Assembly: GCA_948469315.1 (NCBI GenBank)
Contig: CAOKLQ010000005.1
Location: 1 to 64,000, forward strand
Direction: 5' to 3'
From: an uncultured Clostridium sp.
GTDB taxonomy: Bacteria; Bacillota; Clostridia; TANB77; CAG-508
DNA: 64,000 nt
Position numbers and translations under genes: made by a program. The notes under the pieces are model-generated. The model was not told the DNA's origin. It did no database searches and was given only the letters and a program-made list of their open reading frames with translations. Shown piece after piece: positions 45,604 to 55,041 of this stretch (within the stretch, counting starts at the first letter, position 1; every line of letters starts with the position of its first letter).

Positions 45604-46529
45604 ATAAATTCTATTGTTTTGTTTAATGTATCTACATTATTTATATTTAAGATATTAATTTTTTTATCTGTCTCCATTCTTTTTACAAATCCTGATAAGG
45701 TTTTTCCTGATCCTATTTCTATAAATGTGTCTATTCCTTCATTTAGCATTGTTTTCAAGCTTTGCTCAAATTGTACAGGGTTTATTATGTGTTTTGCTAA
45801 GATGTCTTTTATATCATCTTCTTTGTTATATATTTTTCCATCTATATTTTTTATAACTTGTGTTTCAAATTTATTAATTGTTATATTTTCTAAATCTTTT
45901 CTTAGTGCTTTTGAACTTTCTTCTAATTTTATTGTATGAAATGGACCTGCAGTATTTAATACTCTTACTTTTTTTGCTCCCATTTGCTGTGCAATTTGCT
46001 GTGCTTCTAAAACTGCTTGTTCTTCTCCTGAAATTGCAATTTGACCTTTGCAATTATAATTTGCTGGGACTACAAATCCTTTATCTACTTTTTGACAAAC
46101 TTGTAAGACTTGATCTTTATCCATTCCCATTATTGCTGCCATTAGCCACTTGCCCTCTGGAACTAAGTTTTGCATGTACTCTCCTCTTTTTTGAACAAGT
46201 CTTATTCCTTCTTCAAAATCTAGCATACCACTATAAATTAATGCTGAATATTCTCCTAAACTTAGCCCTGCTGAAACTTTCGCTTTTATATCTTTTTCTT
46301 TTAGTATTTCAATGATTGCTAGACTCATTGTAAGTATTGCAAGTTGTGTGTTTTGTGTTTGGTTTAGGATTTCTTCTGGTCCTTCAAATGAAATTTTGGC
46401 AATGTCTATACCTGTTATTTGTTTTACTTTTTCGTATATTTTCTTTGCTGTTTTATATTTTTCGTATATATCTTTTCCCATTCCTACGCTTTGTGATCCT
46501 TGACCTGGGAATAAAAATCCGATTTTCAT
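45594..46529 (-). CDS. fabD: Malonyl-CoA:ACP transacylase
   Basis: About 311 residues beginning KIGFLFPGQGSQSVGMGKD, with the nucleophile Ser in GLSLGEYSAL and the His in NTAGPFHT. AAAAGGAG sets the ATG at 46529. The longer open frame upstream reads into repeat copy 7 and is not used. The final codons and stop are made by a truncated repeat copy. Confidence 0.95.
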   Translation of the reverse strand: MKIGFLFPGQGSQSVGMGKDIYEKYKTAKKIYEKVKQITGIDIAKISFEGPEEILNQTQNTQLAILTMSLAIIEILKEKDIKAKVSAGLSLGEYSALIYSGMLDFEEGIRLVQKRGEYMQNLVPEGKWLMAAIMGMDKDQVLQVCQKVDKGFVVPANYNCKGQIAISGEEQAVLEAQQIAQQMGAKKVRVLNTAGPFHTIKLEESSKALRKDLENITINKFETQVIKNIDGKIYNKEDDIKDILAKHIINPVQFEQSLKTMLNEGIDTFIEIGSGKTLSGFVKRMETDKKINILNINNVDTLNKTIEFIKR

Positions 46530-46548
46530 AATTTTCTCCTTTTCTTTT

Positions 46549-46735
46549 AAAAGACCAAGGGCTTTGCCCTTACCTTTTAATACCATCCCACTTAAGACAC
46601 CTTCGGTTTCTTAAGAATTTTTCAAATAGTAATCTATAAAATATAATGTTTTTCTTGCTCGCTCCTCCCCTATGGCATTGTAACAAGCTTCGCTTTAACA
46701 ATGCTCATTGGTCACCCACAAACAGCTCTCAAGTT
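46549..46735 (-). repeat. ~187-bp structured repeat, copy 7
   Basis: Between birA and fabD; its 3' end is directly followed by the fabD ribosome site. GCATTG/CAATGC main stem. Confidence 0.92.
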
Positions 46736-46810
46736 TTAGTTTATCTATCTAAATAACTAATTTATATATATAATAATTTCAAAAAATTTTTTTACTATTT
46801 TAGTTTAATT

Positions 46811-47384
46811 TTATATAATTTTTAGTAGGTATTTTTCAAATTGGTTGCAAAATTCGGTAATTATGTATTGATTGTCTATGTCTATATTAAATTGCTTTTT
46901 TATTGATGTTGCTATTGTTTTTATGTCTTTGGGGAATTTTGTTTTGTTTGTATTTATTCCTATTCCTACAATTAGATTTTGTACTTTTCCAGATATTACT
47001 TTTGTTTGTGTTAATATTCCTCCTATTTTTTTATTAGCATATACAATATCATTTGGCTTTTTTATTAATAGATTTATTTTGTATTTTGTATTTATAATGT
47101 CTATTAAAATTTGTGCAATTTTTAGTGTTACTCCTTCTAATTTGTTTATATTACAATCTAATTTTATGAAAAATGAAAATGCTATGTTGTTTTTCTCGTT
47201 TGTGTGCCATATTCTTCCATGTGTTCCGCATTCCATTTGTTTGCACATCTGCAATAACTAGTGTTCCATTTTGTATATTGTTATTTTCTATTCTTCTTAA
47301 GATTTCTAATTGAGTAGAATCTATACTTTCAAAATAAATTGTATTTTTCCCTAAAAATTTAGTTTTTAAGTTTTTCAATTTCAT
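46811..47384 (-). CDS. birA: Biotin-[acetyl-CoA carboxylase] ligase, via one CGG +1 site
   Basis: Attaches biotin to AccB. In the plain frame it ends after about 77 codons. Skipping the C of CGG at 47228 (GGA ATG CGG AAC) gives ADVQTNGMGTHGRIWHT, the biotin/ATP loop where the second Gly is conserved, followed by KKPNDIVYANKKIGGIL and VGIGINTN: 190 residues, a monofunctional ligase with no N-terminal DNA-binding domain. It overlaps the end of the AMP-ligase gene by 26 bp and heads the fab/acc run. Confidence 0.9.
47226..47228 (-). other. CGG +1 shift site 8 (birA)
   Basis: ATG CGG AAC becomes ATG GGA ACA, restoring NGMGTHGR. Confidence 0.9.
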
Positions 47385-49077
47385 CTAGATTTGCCTGCCT
47401 TTTTATTTTATTTGTTGTTGTCTTTATTAATGGCTTTGTTGTTATTTTTATTCCTCTTATAGCCTTATATTGTGGCATAGCTTTATTTATTTCTTTTATT
47501 TTATTGTTTATTGCACCCAAAATTTCATCATATGTATTTACTTTATATGCATCTTTTATTATTTCTTCATTATAAACAATTAGTGCATTTATTTTTATAT
47601 CATTTTTATCTTCCGACATCTGTTTCCCATATATAAAAGATTCTTCTACACCTTCTATTCTATTTATTAAATTTTCCATTTCTTCTGGAAAAATGTTTTT
47701 ACCATTTTTTAGAACTATAACACTTTTTTTTCTTCCACATATAAATATGTATCCTTCATTATCAATTTTTGCTAGATCTCCTGTATAAAACCATTCATCT
47801 TGCAAAGCTTCTTTTGTTGCTTTTTTATTATCATAATATTCAATCATTATGCTAGGTCCTTTTACAATTAGCTCTCCTATACCATCTTTATTACAGTTTA
47901 CAACTTTTGCCTCTACACTTGGAACCGTTTTTCCAATAGATCCTAATTTATAAAATTTATTTGTTCCTATTGCAATAACTGGTGATGTTTCTGTTAGTCC
48001 ATAACCTTGCACTATATTAAATCCTAATTTTCTATATTTTTCTTCAATAGTTTTATCCAAACTTGCAGCTCCACTAATTAAAAGTTTTATATTTCCTCCA
48101 AGCATTTGGTGAATTTGCTTAAATACTTGTTTTTTTTCTTCCATTGTGCTTGTTTTATATTTTTCTTCTTTTTCAAGTATTTCATTTAATAAATCTTTTT
48201 GCTCTAAATTTTTTCTTATTATTTTAAATAGTCTTTCATAAATTGCAGGTACTGATGCCATAACAGATACTTTGTATTCTTTCATATTATCTGGTATATA
48301 TCTTATTCCATCACAAAATACAGTTTGTGCACCTTTATATAAAGCAAATAAAAATCCTACTGTACATTCAAAAACATGATGAAGTGGTAAAAATGATAAA
48401 AATACATCTTCTGAATTTACATTTAAAATCTCAGCAATGTCCATTAAATTTGAACATATATTTTTATGAGATAATGCAACAATTTTTGATTTTGATGTTG
48501 TTCCAGATGTAAAAAGCATTATACTCATTTTGTTAGGTTCTATTTTTGCATCTATAAAACTTTTGTCTCCATTTTCTATAAGTTTTTTTCCTTTTTCAAT
48601 TAACTCTCTTTGCGAATAATTTCCTTTTTGATGCTTTATACTGTCCATTGAAATTAGATGTTTTAATTTTCCAATTCCTTCATATTTAATATTTTCGATG
48701 GCTTTTTCATATTTACTTGTATAAAAAATTGCCTCTATCTCTGATCTTTCCACAACTTCCTTTAACTCATTTTCTGGCAAGGATTTATCTAGGGGTACCA
48801 CTATTCCAGTTCCACAAACTATTGATAAATATGCAATCTCCCATGCTAAACAGTTTTCTCCAATAACTGCAATTCTTTTATTTTTTAAACCTAAGTCTAC
48901 TAAAGAAGTCCCTAAAGCATAGACTATATCTCTTATTTGCGTATGTGTATATGTTTTATATTCATTTTTATTTATTCTAATTTTATATGCAATTTTTTTA
49001 CCATATTTTTCACCCGATTTTTTAAGCATATCTTTTAAATCCGTAATTTCATAAGTATTTTTATATTCTTGATTCAT
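47359..49077 (-). CDS. AMP-dependent acyl-CoA/acyl-ACP synthetase-like ligase
   Basis: 572 residues of the ANL superfamily: LFTSGTTSKSKIVALSHKN (phosphate loop), GYGLTETSPV, YTGDLAKIDNEGYIFICGRKK and NGKNIFPEEME (the C-terminal hinge and catalytic Lys regions). As first gene of the fatty-acid cluster, a role in activating exogenous or recycled fatty acids is likely; substrate not determinable. Confidence 0.88.
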   Translation of the reverse strand: MNQEYKNTYEITDLKDMLKKSGEKYGKKIAYKIRINKNEYKTYTHTQIRDIVYALGTSLVDLGLKNKRIAVIGENCLAWEIAYLSIVCGTGIVVPLDKSLPENELKEVVERSEIEAIFYTSKYEKAIENIKYEGIGKLKHLISMDSIKHQKGNYSQRELIEKGKKLIENGDKSFIDAKIEPNKMSIMLFTSGTTSKSKIVALSHKNICSNLMDIAEILNVNSEDVFLSFLPLHHVFECTVGFLFALYKGAQTVFCDGIRYIPDNMKEYKVSVMASVPAIYERLFKIIRKNLEQKDLLNEILEKEEKYKTSTMEEKKQVFKQIHQMLGGNIKLLISGAASLDKTIEEKYRKLGFNIVQGYGLTETSPVIAIGTNKFYKLGSIGKTVPSVEAKVVNCNKDGIGELIVKGPSIMIEYYDNKKATKEALQDEWFYTGDLAKIDNEGYIFICGRKKSVIVLKNGKNIFPEEMENLINRIEGVEESFIYGKQMSEDKNDIKINALIVYNEEIIKDAYKVNTYDEILGAINNKIKEINKAMPQYKAIRGIKITTKPLIKTTTNKIKRQANLDEIEKLKN

Positions 49078-49138
49078 CTTGTTTCTCCTATATTTTTGTT
49101 TTTATTATTTTATAATAAATGTAATAAAAATGTATTAG

Positions 49139-49152
49139 TCTGAACGGTCAGT
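49139..49152 (-). promoter_or_regulatory. Possible operator upstream of the fatty-acid cluster
   Basis: CTGAACGGTCAG, an imperfect inverted repeat about 65 bp before the ligase gene, in a GC-richer patch. The shape would suit a TetR-like regulator of lipid genes. Weak evidence. Confidence 0.25.
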
Positions 49153-49230
49153 TTTAAATAACCCTAAGCAAAATTTTGTATTCTAATAATTACTCAAACT
49201 CTAATTTCAGTTATAATTTTATATGCATAA

Positions 49231-49276
49231 AGTAAAAGAAATGGGAACTAAAATTTTAGTTCCCATTTCTTTACTT
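49231..49276. terminator. Terminator after the membrane protein at 49298
   Basis: AAAGAAATGGGAACT...AGTTCCCATTTCTTT, a perfect long stem with T-runs on both sides. Confidence 0.88.
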
Positions 49277-49297
49277 TTATATTTTTTACATTACTTA

Positions 49298-50158
49298 TTA
49301 TTTACCAAATACAAAATCTGGTAGCTTTTCTTGCGAGTATTCCTTTATATCACCATTTTTCATATTCATAAGCAAATATTTTTCGGCTTTATATGTTCCA
49401 AAAAGCCAACTTTTTTCTGCAACTGCATAAACTCCATATGGAATAATCCCTTCTTCATCATCTGAAACTACAATATACATTTTCTGTAATTTTTTATATG
49501 GACATTTTAATCGACAATGTATGTTTACTAAAAACTCGTAGTTTATTTCTATAAGCTTGGCTTTCTCACAATTATTTTTATCGATAATTACCATATCACC
49601 ATCATTTTCTCCACCTGAAAGTTCAAAAATATATTTTCCGTTATTATAAGTTGGTCCTTTTGCTGAAGTTGCTTTAAAAAGACTTGCAATTTCGTTTGCT
49701 GAAACAAATGTCTTAACATTATCATTATTTAGTGAAGTACTAATTGGTATTGTATCTATTTTATTTAATGGAATATTAATATTTTCTCCTACAATATTGT
49801 CTTGTATTGCAATTACAGCACATATTACTGCTATAATTCTTAATATTACATTCTTTATTGTTTCTTGATTATCATTTATCTGTTGGCAAAGTACACATAT
49901 TAAAATACTAATACAAAATGTATAAAAGTTATATTTATTTATTCCACTAAAGTAAATCACACTATTAATAATAACATTAATAACAAATATTCCTATTTCT
50001 ACTCCTATAATCCCCCCTATAGGTAAATTTTTAAAACCTACTTTTCCATCATTATTGTTTGCAAGTGTCTTATTTTTTAGCCTTTTCCAGAAAAACGGCC
50101 GTACAAAAGCTGTAGAACAAATTGAAAATACCAGTACTACAAAAATAATCTGTAACAT
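49298..50158 (-). CDS. Membrane protein of unknown function
   Basis: 286 residues: hydrophobic segments at about 2-20, 48-70, 78-90 and 105-120, then a soluble C-terminal domain (about 130-286) with a Cys pair (HCRLKCPYKKLQ). AGGAGG precedes the ATG. Its in-frame CGG (50101-50099, next base C) is read as Arg. Transcribed alone. No family recognised. Confidence 0.72.
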   Translation of the reverse strand: MLQIIFVVLVFSICSTAFVRPFFWKRLKNKTLANNNDGKVGFKNLPIGGIIGVEIGIFVINVIINSVIYFSGINKYNFYTFCISILICVLCQQINDNQETIKNVILRIIAVICAVIAIQDNIVGENINIPLNKIDTIPISTSLNNDNVKTFVSANEIASLFKATSAKGPTYNNGKYIFELSGGENDGDMVIIDKNNCEKAKLIEINYEFLVNIHCRLKCPYKKLQKMYIVVSDDEEGIIPYGVYAVAEKSWLFGTYKAEKYLLMNMKNGDIKEYSQEKLPDFVFGK

Positions 50159-50388
50159 AAAAATTCCTCCTTTAAATGTTTTTTATTAATAAGTTACTTT
50201 TTGCCCTGAAAAAATTATTATTAATTTCAGGAATTTTAAGTTAAATGCTAGATTCTCTAAACATTAAATTATATTTTATCATATTTTTATGTAAATTTCA
50301 ATATATCTATTAAAAAATTTTGTATATTATTTTACATAATTATAAAATTGAAGATAATTTAAAAATAACATTACCTTTAATTTAACTT

Positions 50389-51675
50389 TTAGTTTACTTT
50401 CAATTCATCATATTTTGTTTCTTGTTTTGAGTATTCCCCTGGTTTTAGTCCTACTCTTGTTTTCATATATTTTTCCATTAGTATATACATTATTGTAAAT
50501 GATGTTCCTACTATTATCATACAATATGCTGTTGACATTTTGTTTAACAAAAATGATGCAACTATTCCAGCAAATGCTGACACTATATTTACAAATAAAT
50601 TCTTTACTGCAAATATTTTTGTATCTATATCTTTGTTTGTAAAGTTTCTAAAATATCTATCTATTATTGTATGGAACATTCCATGTGCAAATCTTGCAAT
50701 CAAAAATGATGTTGCTATAACTATTAATAATATAGAAAATTGCTCTGCTTTTAATCCTGCAATCCCTGCTACTATTGTGCTTAACGATGCCATTAATCCT
50801 ATTATTATAATTGTTTTGTTTTTAAATCTATTATTAAAACTTTCTTGTTTTTTTGATGCATATGCACTAGATAAACTTATTATTGCAGCCATAAATCCTA
50901 TTATATATGCTGGAACTTTTACCTCTTGCCAAAGGCTTGTTTGATAATCTAGTAATATATTTAAAAGACTTCCAATAAGTGCTGCTGCAAGTATTAGTGC
51001 TTTTAATCTTTCAGATTTTATTATAAATTTAAAGCCTTGACCAATATCTTTTAATTGTTTTTTAACATCTACTGAATTATTTTTTTGTTTCTTTATAGGT
51101 TCTATAAAGAAAAGTGAAATTATACTAACAATAACTAAAACACTTAATGAACATACTATTGGTAAGTAGCCATTTATACTAAATAGCACTCCTGCTATCA
51201 TTCTAGATAGTGCTCCCATTATGTAATAGCCCATTATTCCCCTTGCACTGATTTTTGCAAATATGCTGCTTTTATATTTTGAAGGCGGAATTGATGTATT
51301 TAATAAAGTGGGTTCTGCTATATGTTTAATAGACCATGCAAGTGATGATATAAATTTAGCCAAACTTAAATCAAATAAATTTCCACATATCATAAACATT
51401 ACCATATAAAGACAATTTAAAATATTTCCAAATATAATACTATTTTTTCTTCCTAAAAACTCTACTATTATATTTGCTGGTATTTGCAAAAATATCCCAA
51501 ATAAAGATTTTAATGAACTTGATAAAACTACATCTGCTGGACTAATGTGTTTTATTTGCGTTAAAAATAAAAAGTCTATTGTATAATAAAATAAATAATC
51601 ACTTGCGATTTTTTTATATGTAGGAAATAATTTCATATTTCTTTTTCTCATTTGTATATCTTTATCTTTTACCAT
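50389..51675 (-). CDS. Major facilitator superfamily transporter
   Basis: 428 residues with about 12 hydrophobic segments and typical MFS loop features (VEFLGRKNSIIFGN between helices 2 and 3). GGAG precedes the ATG. Similar to drug-efflux-type members; the substrate cannot be read. Confidence 0.85.
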   Translation of the reverse strand: MVKDKDIQMRKRNMKLFPTYKKIASDYLFYYTIDFLFLTQIKHISPADVVLSSSLKSLFGIFLQIPANIIVEFLGRKNSIIFGNILNCLYMVMFMICGNLFDLSLAKFISSLAWSIKHIAEPTLLNTSIPPSKYKSSIFAKISARGIMGYYIMGALSRMIAGVLFSINGYLPIVCSLSVLVIVSIISLFFIEPIKKQKNNSVDVKKQLKDIGQGFKFIIKSERLKALILAAALIGSLLNILLDYQTSLWQEVKVPAYIIGFMAAIISLSSAYASKKQESFNNRFKNKTIIIIGLMASLSTIVAGIAGLKAEQFSILLIVIATSFLIARFAHGMFHTIIDRYFRNFTNKDIDTKIFAVKNLFVNIVSAFAGIVASFLLNKMSTAYCMIIVGTSFTIMYILMEKYMKTRVGLKPGEYSKQETKYDELKVN

Positions 51676-51833
51676 TTGTATTTCTCCTAATTTTATTTTT
51701 AATTATTATAACAGATAATTTTTTATTTATCTATATGCTTTTTATTTTTTACAAGTAAATGTTGTAATTGATAGTGTCAATTTGTCACTAGGAATGGAGT
51801 TATTTAACACTAAAACTTTTATTAATAAAATAG

Positions 51834-51935
51834 TTTGAAAGATTAAAACAATCTAAAAGACTTGAAAAATTAAATAAAATAGCTATATCACAGATGCAAA
51901 TTCTAAATAATACTGATATTAAATATTCAAAATAG
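51834..51935 (+). pseudogene. Possible 3' remnant of a gene
   Basis: An open stretch without a start (ERLKQSKRLEKLNKIAISQM...) ending in TAG, in an otherwise empty 250-bp gap. It reads like the end of a protein, but is too short to identify. Confidence 0.25.
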
Positions 51936-51943
51936 GAATATAC

Positions 51944-51990
51944 AAGAAAAAATGTCCTTACAGAACGATAAATCCTATAAGAACATCCAT
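51944..51990 (-). terminator. Terminator after tRNA-Gln
   Basis: ATGTTCTTATAG...CTGTAAGGACAT followed by TTTTTTCTTG on the minus strand. Confidence 0.75.
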
Positions 51991-51992
51991 AC

Positions 51993-52067
51993 TGGCTGGG
52001 GTGGTAGGATTCGAACCTACGCATCGATGGGTCAGAGCCATCTGCCTTACCGCTTGGCTACACCCCA
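51993..52067 (-). tRNA. tRNA-Gln (CUG)
   Basis: A complete cloverleaf with encoded CCA: acceptor TGGGGTG/CACCCCA, anticodon stem GATGG/CCATC, loop CTCTGAC with anticodon CTG, GGTTCGAATCC T-arm. It reads CAG. A tRNA for the rarer Gln codon; the CAA-reading tRNA is not in this window. Confidence 0.93.
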
Positions 52068-52084
52068 ATGTATTTAATTTTCTA

Positions 52085-52193
52085 CTCACTAATTTTATTT
52101 ATATAGTAAAACAAAATAAAATTAGTGAGATATGGATTTTTATAAATTAATCAAGACGAAGACGTACATTGGTACGTCGAGGTTTGATTAATG
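52085..52193. repeat. Two inverted repeats downstream of the GGGxGRT gene
   Basis: CTCACTAATTTTATTT...AAATAAAATTAGTGAG (52085-52130) is a likely terminator. TTAATCAA...GACGTAC-ATTG-GTACGTC...TTGATTAA (52146-52193) is a separate palindrome. Confidence 0.55.
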
Positions 52194-52219
52194 CAATAAA
52201 AATTTATAGATTGCTGATT

Positions 52220-53231
52220 TTATTTTGTTTTTGCCATCGCTTCTTCTACAGCAACAGCTACTGCTACTGTTGCACCTACCATTGGGTTGTTGCCCATTCC
52301 TATTAGTCCCATCATTTCAACATGTGCTGGTACTGATGAAGACCCTGCAAATTGTGCATCTGAGTGCATTCTTCCCATTGTATCTGTCATTCCATATGAT
52401 GCAGGTCCTGCTGCCATATTGTCTGGGTGAAGTGTTCTCCCTGTTCCTCCTCCTGATGCTACTGAAAAATATTTTTTTCCATTTTCTATTCTTTCTTTTT
52501 TATATGTTCCTGCTACTGGATGTTGAAATCTTGTTGGATTTGTTGAGTTTCCTGTTATTGATACATCAACATCTTCCATCCACATTATTGCTACACCTTC
52601 TCTTACGTCATTTGCTCCATAACATCTAACTTTTGCTCTTTCCCCATCTGAATATGGTATTTCTTCTATTATTTTTACTTTTCCTGTAAAGAAATCAAAT
52701 TCCGTCTTTACATATGTAAATCCATTTATCCTTGATATTACTTGTGCTGCATCTTTTCCAAGTCCATTTAAGATTACTCTTAAAGGATTTTTTCTTACTT
52801 TATTTGCTGATTTTGCAATTCCTATTGCTCCTTCTGCTGCTGCAAAACTTTCGTGTCCTGCTAAGAATGCAAAACATTTTGTGTCTTCTGATAACAACAT
52901 TGATGCTAAATTTCCATGTCCTAATCCTACTTTTCTATCATCTGCAACTGAACCGGGTATACAAAATGCTTGAAGGCCTTCTCCTATTGCTTTTGCAGCG
53001 TCTGCAGCTTTATTACATCCTTTTTTTATTGCTATTGCAGCACCGAAGCGTATAAGCCCATGCTGCATTTTCGAAACATATTGGTTGTACCTCTTTTACT
53101 AATTCATATGGATTAAATCCTTTATCTTTACATATATTTAGTGCGTGTTCAAAATCTTTTATACCATATTTTTCCATTACTGGTTTTATTTGGTCTATTC
53201 TTCTTTCATAACTTTCAAATGTTACTGCCAT
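52220..53231 (-). CDS. GGGxGRT protein, via one CGG +1 site
   Basis: Member of the GGGxGRT family, found beside NifU-like scaffold genes in anaerobes; role unknown. The signature SGGGTGRTLHPDNMAAG is present, with FLAGHESFAAAEGAIGIAKS. The first 62 codons are in another frame; skipping the C of the in-frame CGG at 53045 (ACG CTT CGG TGC) gives AAWAYTLGAAIAIKKGC and a complete protein of 336 residues. AGGAGG precedes the ATG. The NifU-like gene lies 166 bp upstream. Confidence 0.88.
53043..53045 (-). other. CGG +1 shift site 9 (GGGxGRT gene)
   Basis: CTT CGG TGC becomes CTT GGT GCT, giving AYTLGAAIAI. Confidence 0.88.
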
Positions 53232-53339
53232 TTTTTATTTCCTCCTAATTTTATTTTTCTTAATTCGCTTATTTTAAAAACGAAGCAAAAGTGGTATATT
53301 GCTAGGAAAACAAATAAAAATTTTTAAGATAGTACGTTT

Positions 53340-53400
53340 GTACATCGAAAAAATTTTTATGCAGTTTAACAACGCAAGATGCCTCTTTTCATTCGTTTTA
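53340..53400. repeat. Second repeat family, copy at the NifU-like gene stop
   Basis: AATTTTTATGCAGTTTAACA, GATGCCTCTTTTCATTCGTTTTA. Aligns with 44569-44628. Confidence 0.6.
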
Positions 53401-54090
53401 TTGTTCTCTTGGGTCTACTTTCTTAACTGCCTCATCAAATCTTCCATATGTACCTGAAGCTTTTTCAATTGCTTCTTGTGGATCTATTCCTTTTTTTATA
53501 TTATCCATCATTTTTCCTAAATGAACATATTTATATCCTATAATTTGATCATTTTCATCTAAACCTATTTCTACTATGTATCCTTCTGCTAAATTTAGGT
53601 ATCTTGGTCCTTTTAATGAACTTGAATATATTGTTCCTACTTGACTTGTGTGTCCTTTTCCTAAATCTTCTAATCCTGCTCCTACTGGAAGTCCTCCTTC
53701 TGAAAATGCTGTTTGTGTTCTTCCATATACTATTTGTAAGAATAATTCTCTCATTGCTGTATTTATTGCATCACATACTAAATCTGTATTTAATGCTTCT
53801 AATAAAGTTTTTCCAACTAAAATTTCTCCTGCCATAGCTGCTGAATGTGTCATTCCTGAACATCCTATTGTTTCTACTAAAGCTTCTTGTATTATTCCTT
53901 CTTTAACATTTAATGTTAATTTACATGCTCCTTGCTGTGGTGCACACCATCCTATTCCGTGTGTTAATCCTGATATATCTTTTATTTCTTTTGCTTTAAC
54001 CCATTTTCCTTCTTCTGGAATTGGTGCTGGTCCATGGTCTACTCCTTTTTTAACACAGCACATTTCCTCTAATTCTTTTGAATAAATCAT
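53398..54090 (-). CDS. NifU/IscU-like Fe-S scaffold family protein
   Basis: 230 residues with GWCAPQQGACKLTLNV and TIGCSGMTHSAAMAGEIL, conserved Cys positions in the style of Fe-S scaffold proteins, in the longer family that accompanies GGGxGRT genes. A likely assembly or cluster-carrying role is inferred from that pairing. AAAGGAG precedes the ATG. Confidence 0.82.
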   Translation of the reverse strand: MIYSKELEEMCCVKKGVDHGPAPIPEEGKWVKAKEIKDISGLTHGIGWCAPQQGACKLTLNVKEGIIQEALVETIGCSGMTHSAAMAGEILVGKTLLEALNTDLVCDAINTAMRELFLQIVYGRTQTAFSEGGLPVGAGLEDLGKGHTSQVGTIYSSSLKGPRYLNLAEGYIVEIGLDENDQIIGYKYVHLGKMMDNIKKGIDPQEAIEKASGTYGRFDEAVKKVDPREQ

Positions 54091-54151
54091 TTTTATTTGC
54101 TCCTTTCATCATTATATAAATTTATTACATATACTAGGTATTCTAGTAAAA

Positions 54152-54835
54152 TTAATACCTTAATATCTGGTTTATTACTTTATTTATTGGTTCTTCCTTA
54201 GTATCCTGTTTTTGATTATCTTGTATAATTTGTGTACTTTCTATTTGCCTTTCTTCTTTATTATAATTTATAGTGTTATGTACTCTATTTCTATATATTG
54301 CTTCTACATCTTTATCCTTATGTTGCTTTTTATATTTATCCTTTTGTAGATATGAATTTATAATATTTCTTTCTTCTTTATTATATGTATTTAAAGTTGT
54401 GTTTAAATACATATATCTCCATATAATGTGTCTTTCATAGCTATTATATTCGCAATGTTTTAAATCTTCATAGCCATATTCTACTATAAAATCATAGTTT
54501 TTTATAGATACTGTTATATTAGTCCATTTTTTGTTATTTACTTTTAAAAACTCTTGCTTTAATTTTTTTATTTTTCTATATAATTCTTCTGTTAGTTTAT
54601 CATATTCTTTTTCATCTATATTAAATTTATTAGGAATCTCGTATACATTTATTGGTTCTTTTCTTAATATTCCTTTTGGAAAATAATAAAAAAACATTTC
54701 TCCTGATTCTATATTATTAATTCCTTCAAATATGGAAGCATAAAGATATATAGATTCCCATTTTTCTGGTATCATATAATATAATTCTTCTTGAATATCT
54801 GTATATAATTTTTTCACTGTTAAAGATGTTTTCAA
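54152..54835 (-). CDS. YezG/DUF600-like immunity protein
   Basis: 227 residues. The N-terminal ~140 match the DUF600 pattern: LYTDIQEELYYMIPEKWESI, MFFYYFP, the acidic FNIDEKEYDKL, and YERHIIWRYMYL. In Bacillus, YezG protects against the LXG toxin YeeF. No LXG toxin lies in this window, so it may be an orphan. The TTG start at 54835 is set by AGGAGG. The C-terminal ~80 residues are polar and variable. Confidence 0.78.
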   Translation of the reverse strand: MKTSLTVKKLYTDIQEELYYMIPEKWESIYLYASIFEGINNIESGEMFFYYFPKGILRKEPINVYEIPNKFNIDEKEYDKLTEELYRKIKKLKQEFLKVNNKKWTNITVSIKNYDFIVEYGYEDLKHCEYNSYERHIIWRYMYLNTTLNTYNKEERNIINSYLQKDKYKKQHKDKDVEAIYRNRVHNTINYNKEERQIESTQIIQDNQKQDTKEEPINKVINQILRY

Positions 54836-55041
54836 AAGTTTCCTCCTTCTAAGTATTTAATAAAAAATTAATTTTATTTTCAAATTCTGTTCTCCAAACA
54901 GACCTAATTTGATAAAATTTCATATGCTATAGTCTGATCACTAATTAATCTTATAATTAAAGTAATCTAAGTCGAACTCATTTTCAAATATAAATTAATT
55001 TTTTATAATAGTATCAAATATATTAACTAATATTCATATAA

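Noticed and set aside
49139-49152. A confident FapR or FabT operator before the fatty-acid cluster
   Set aside because: The inverted repeat is short and imperfect and neither regulator gene is in the window; kept only as a low-confidence site.
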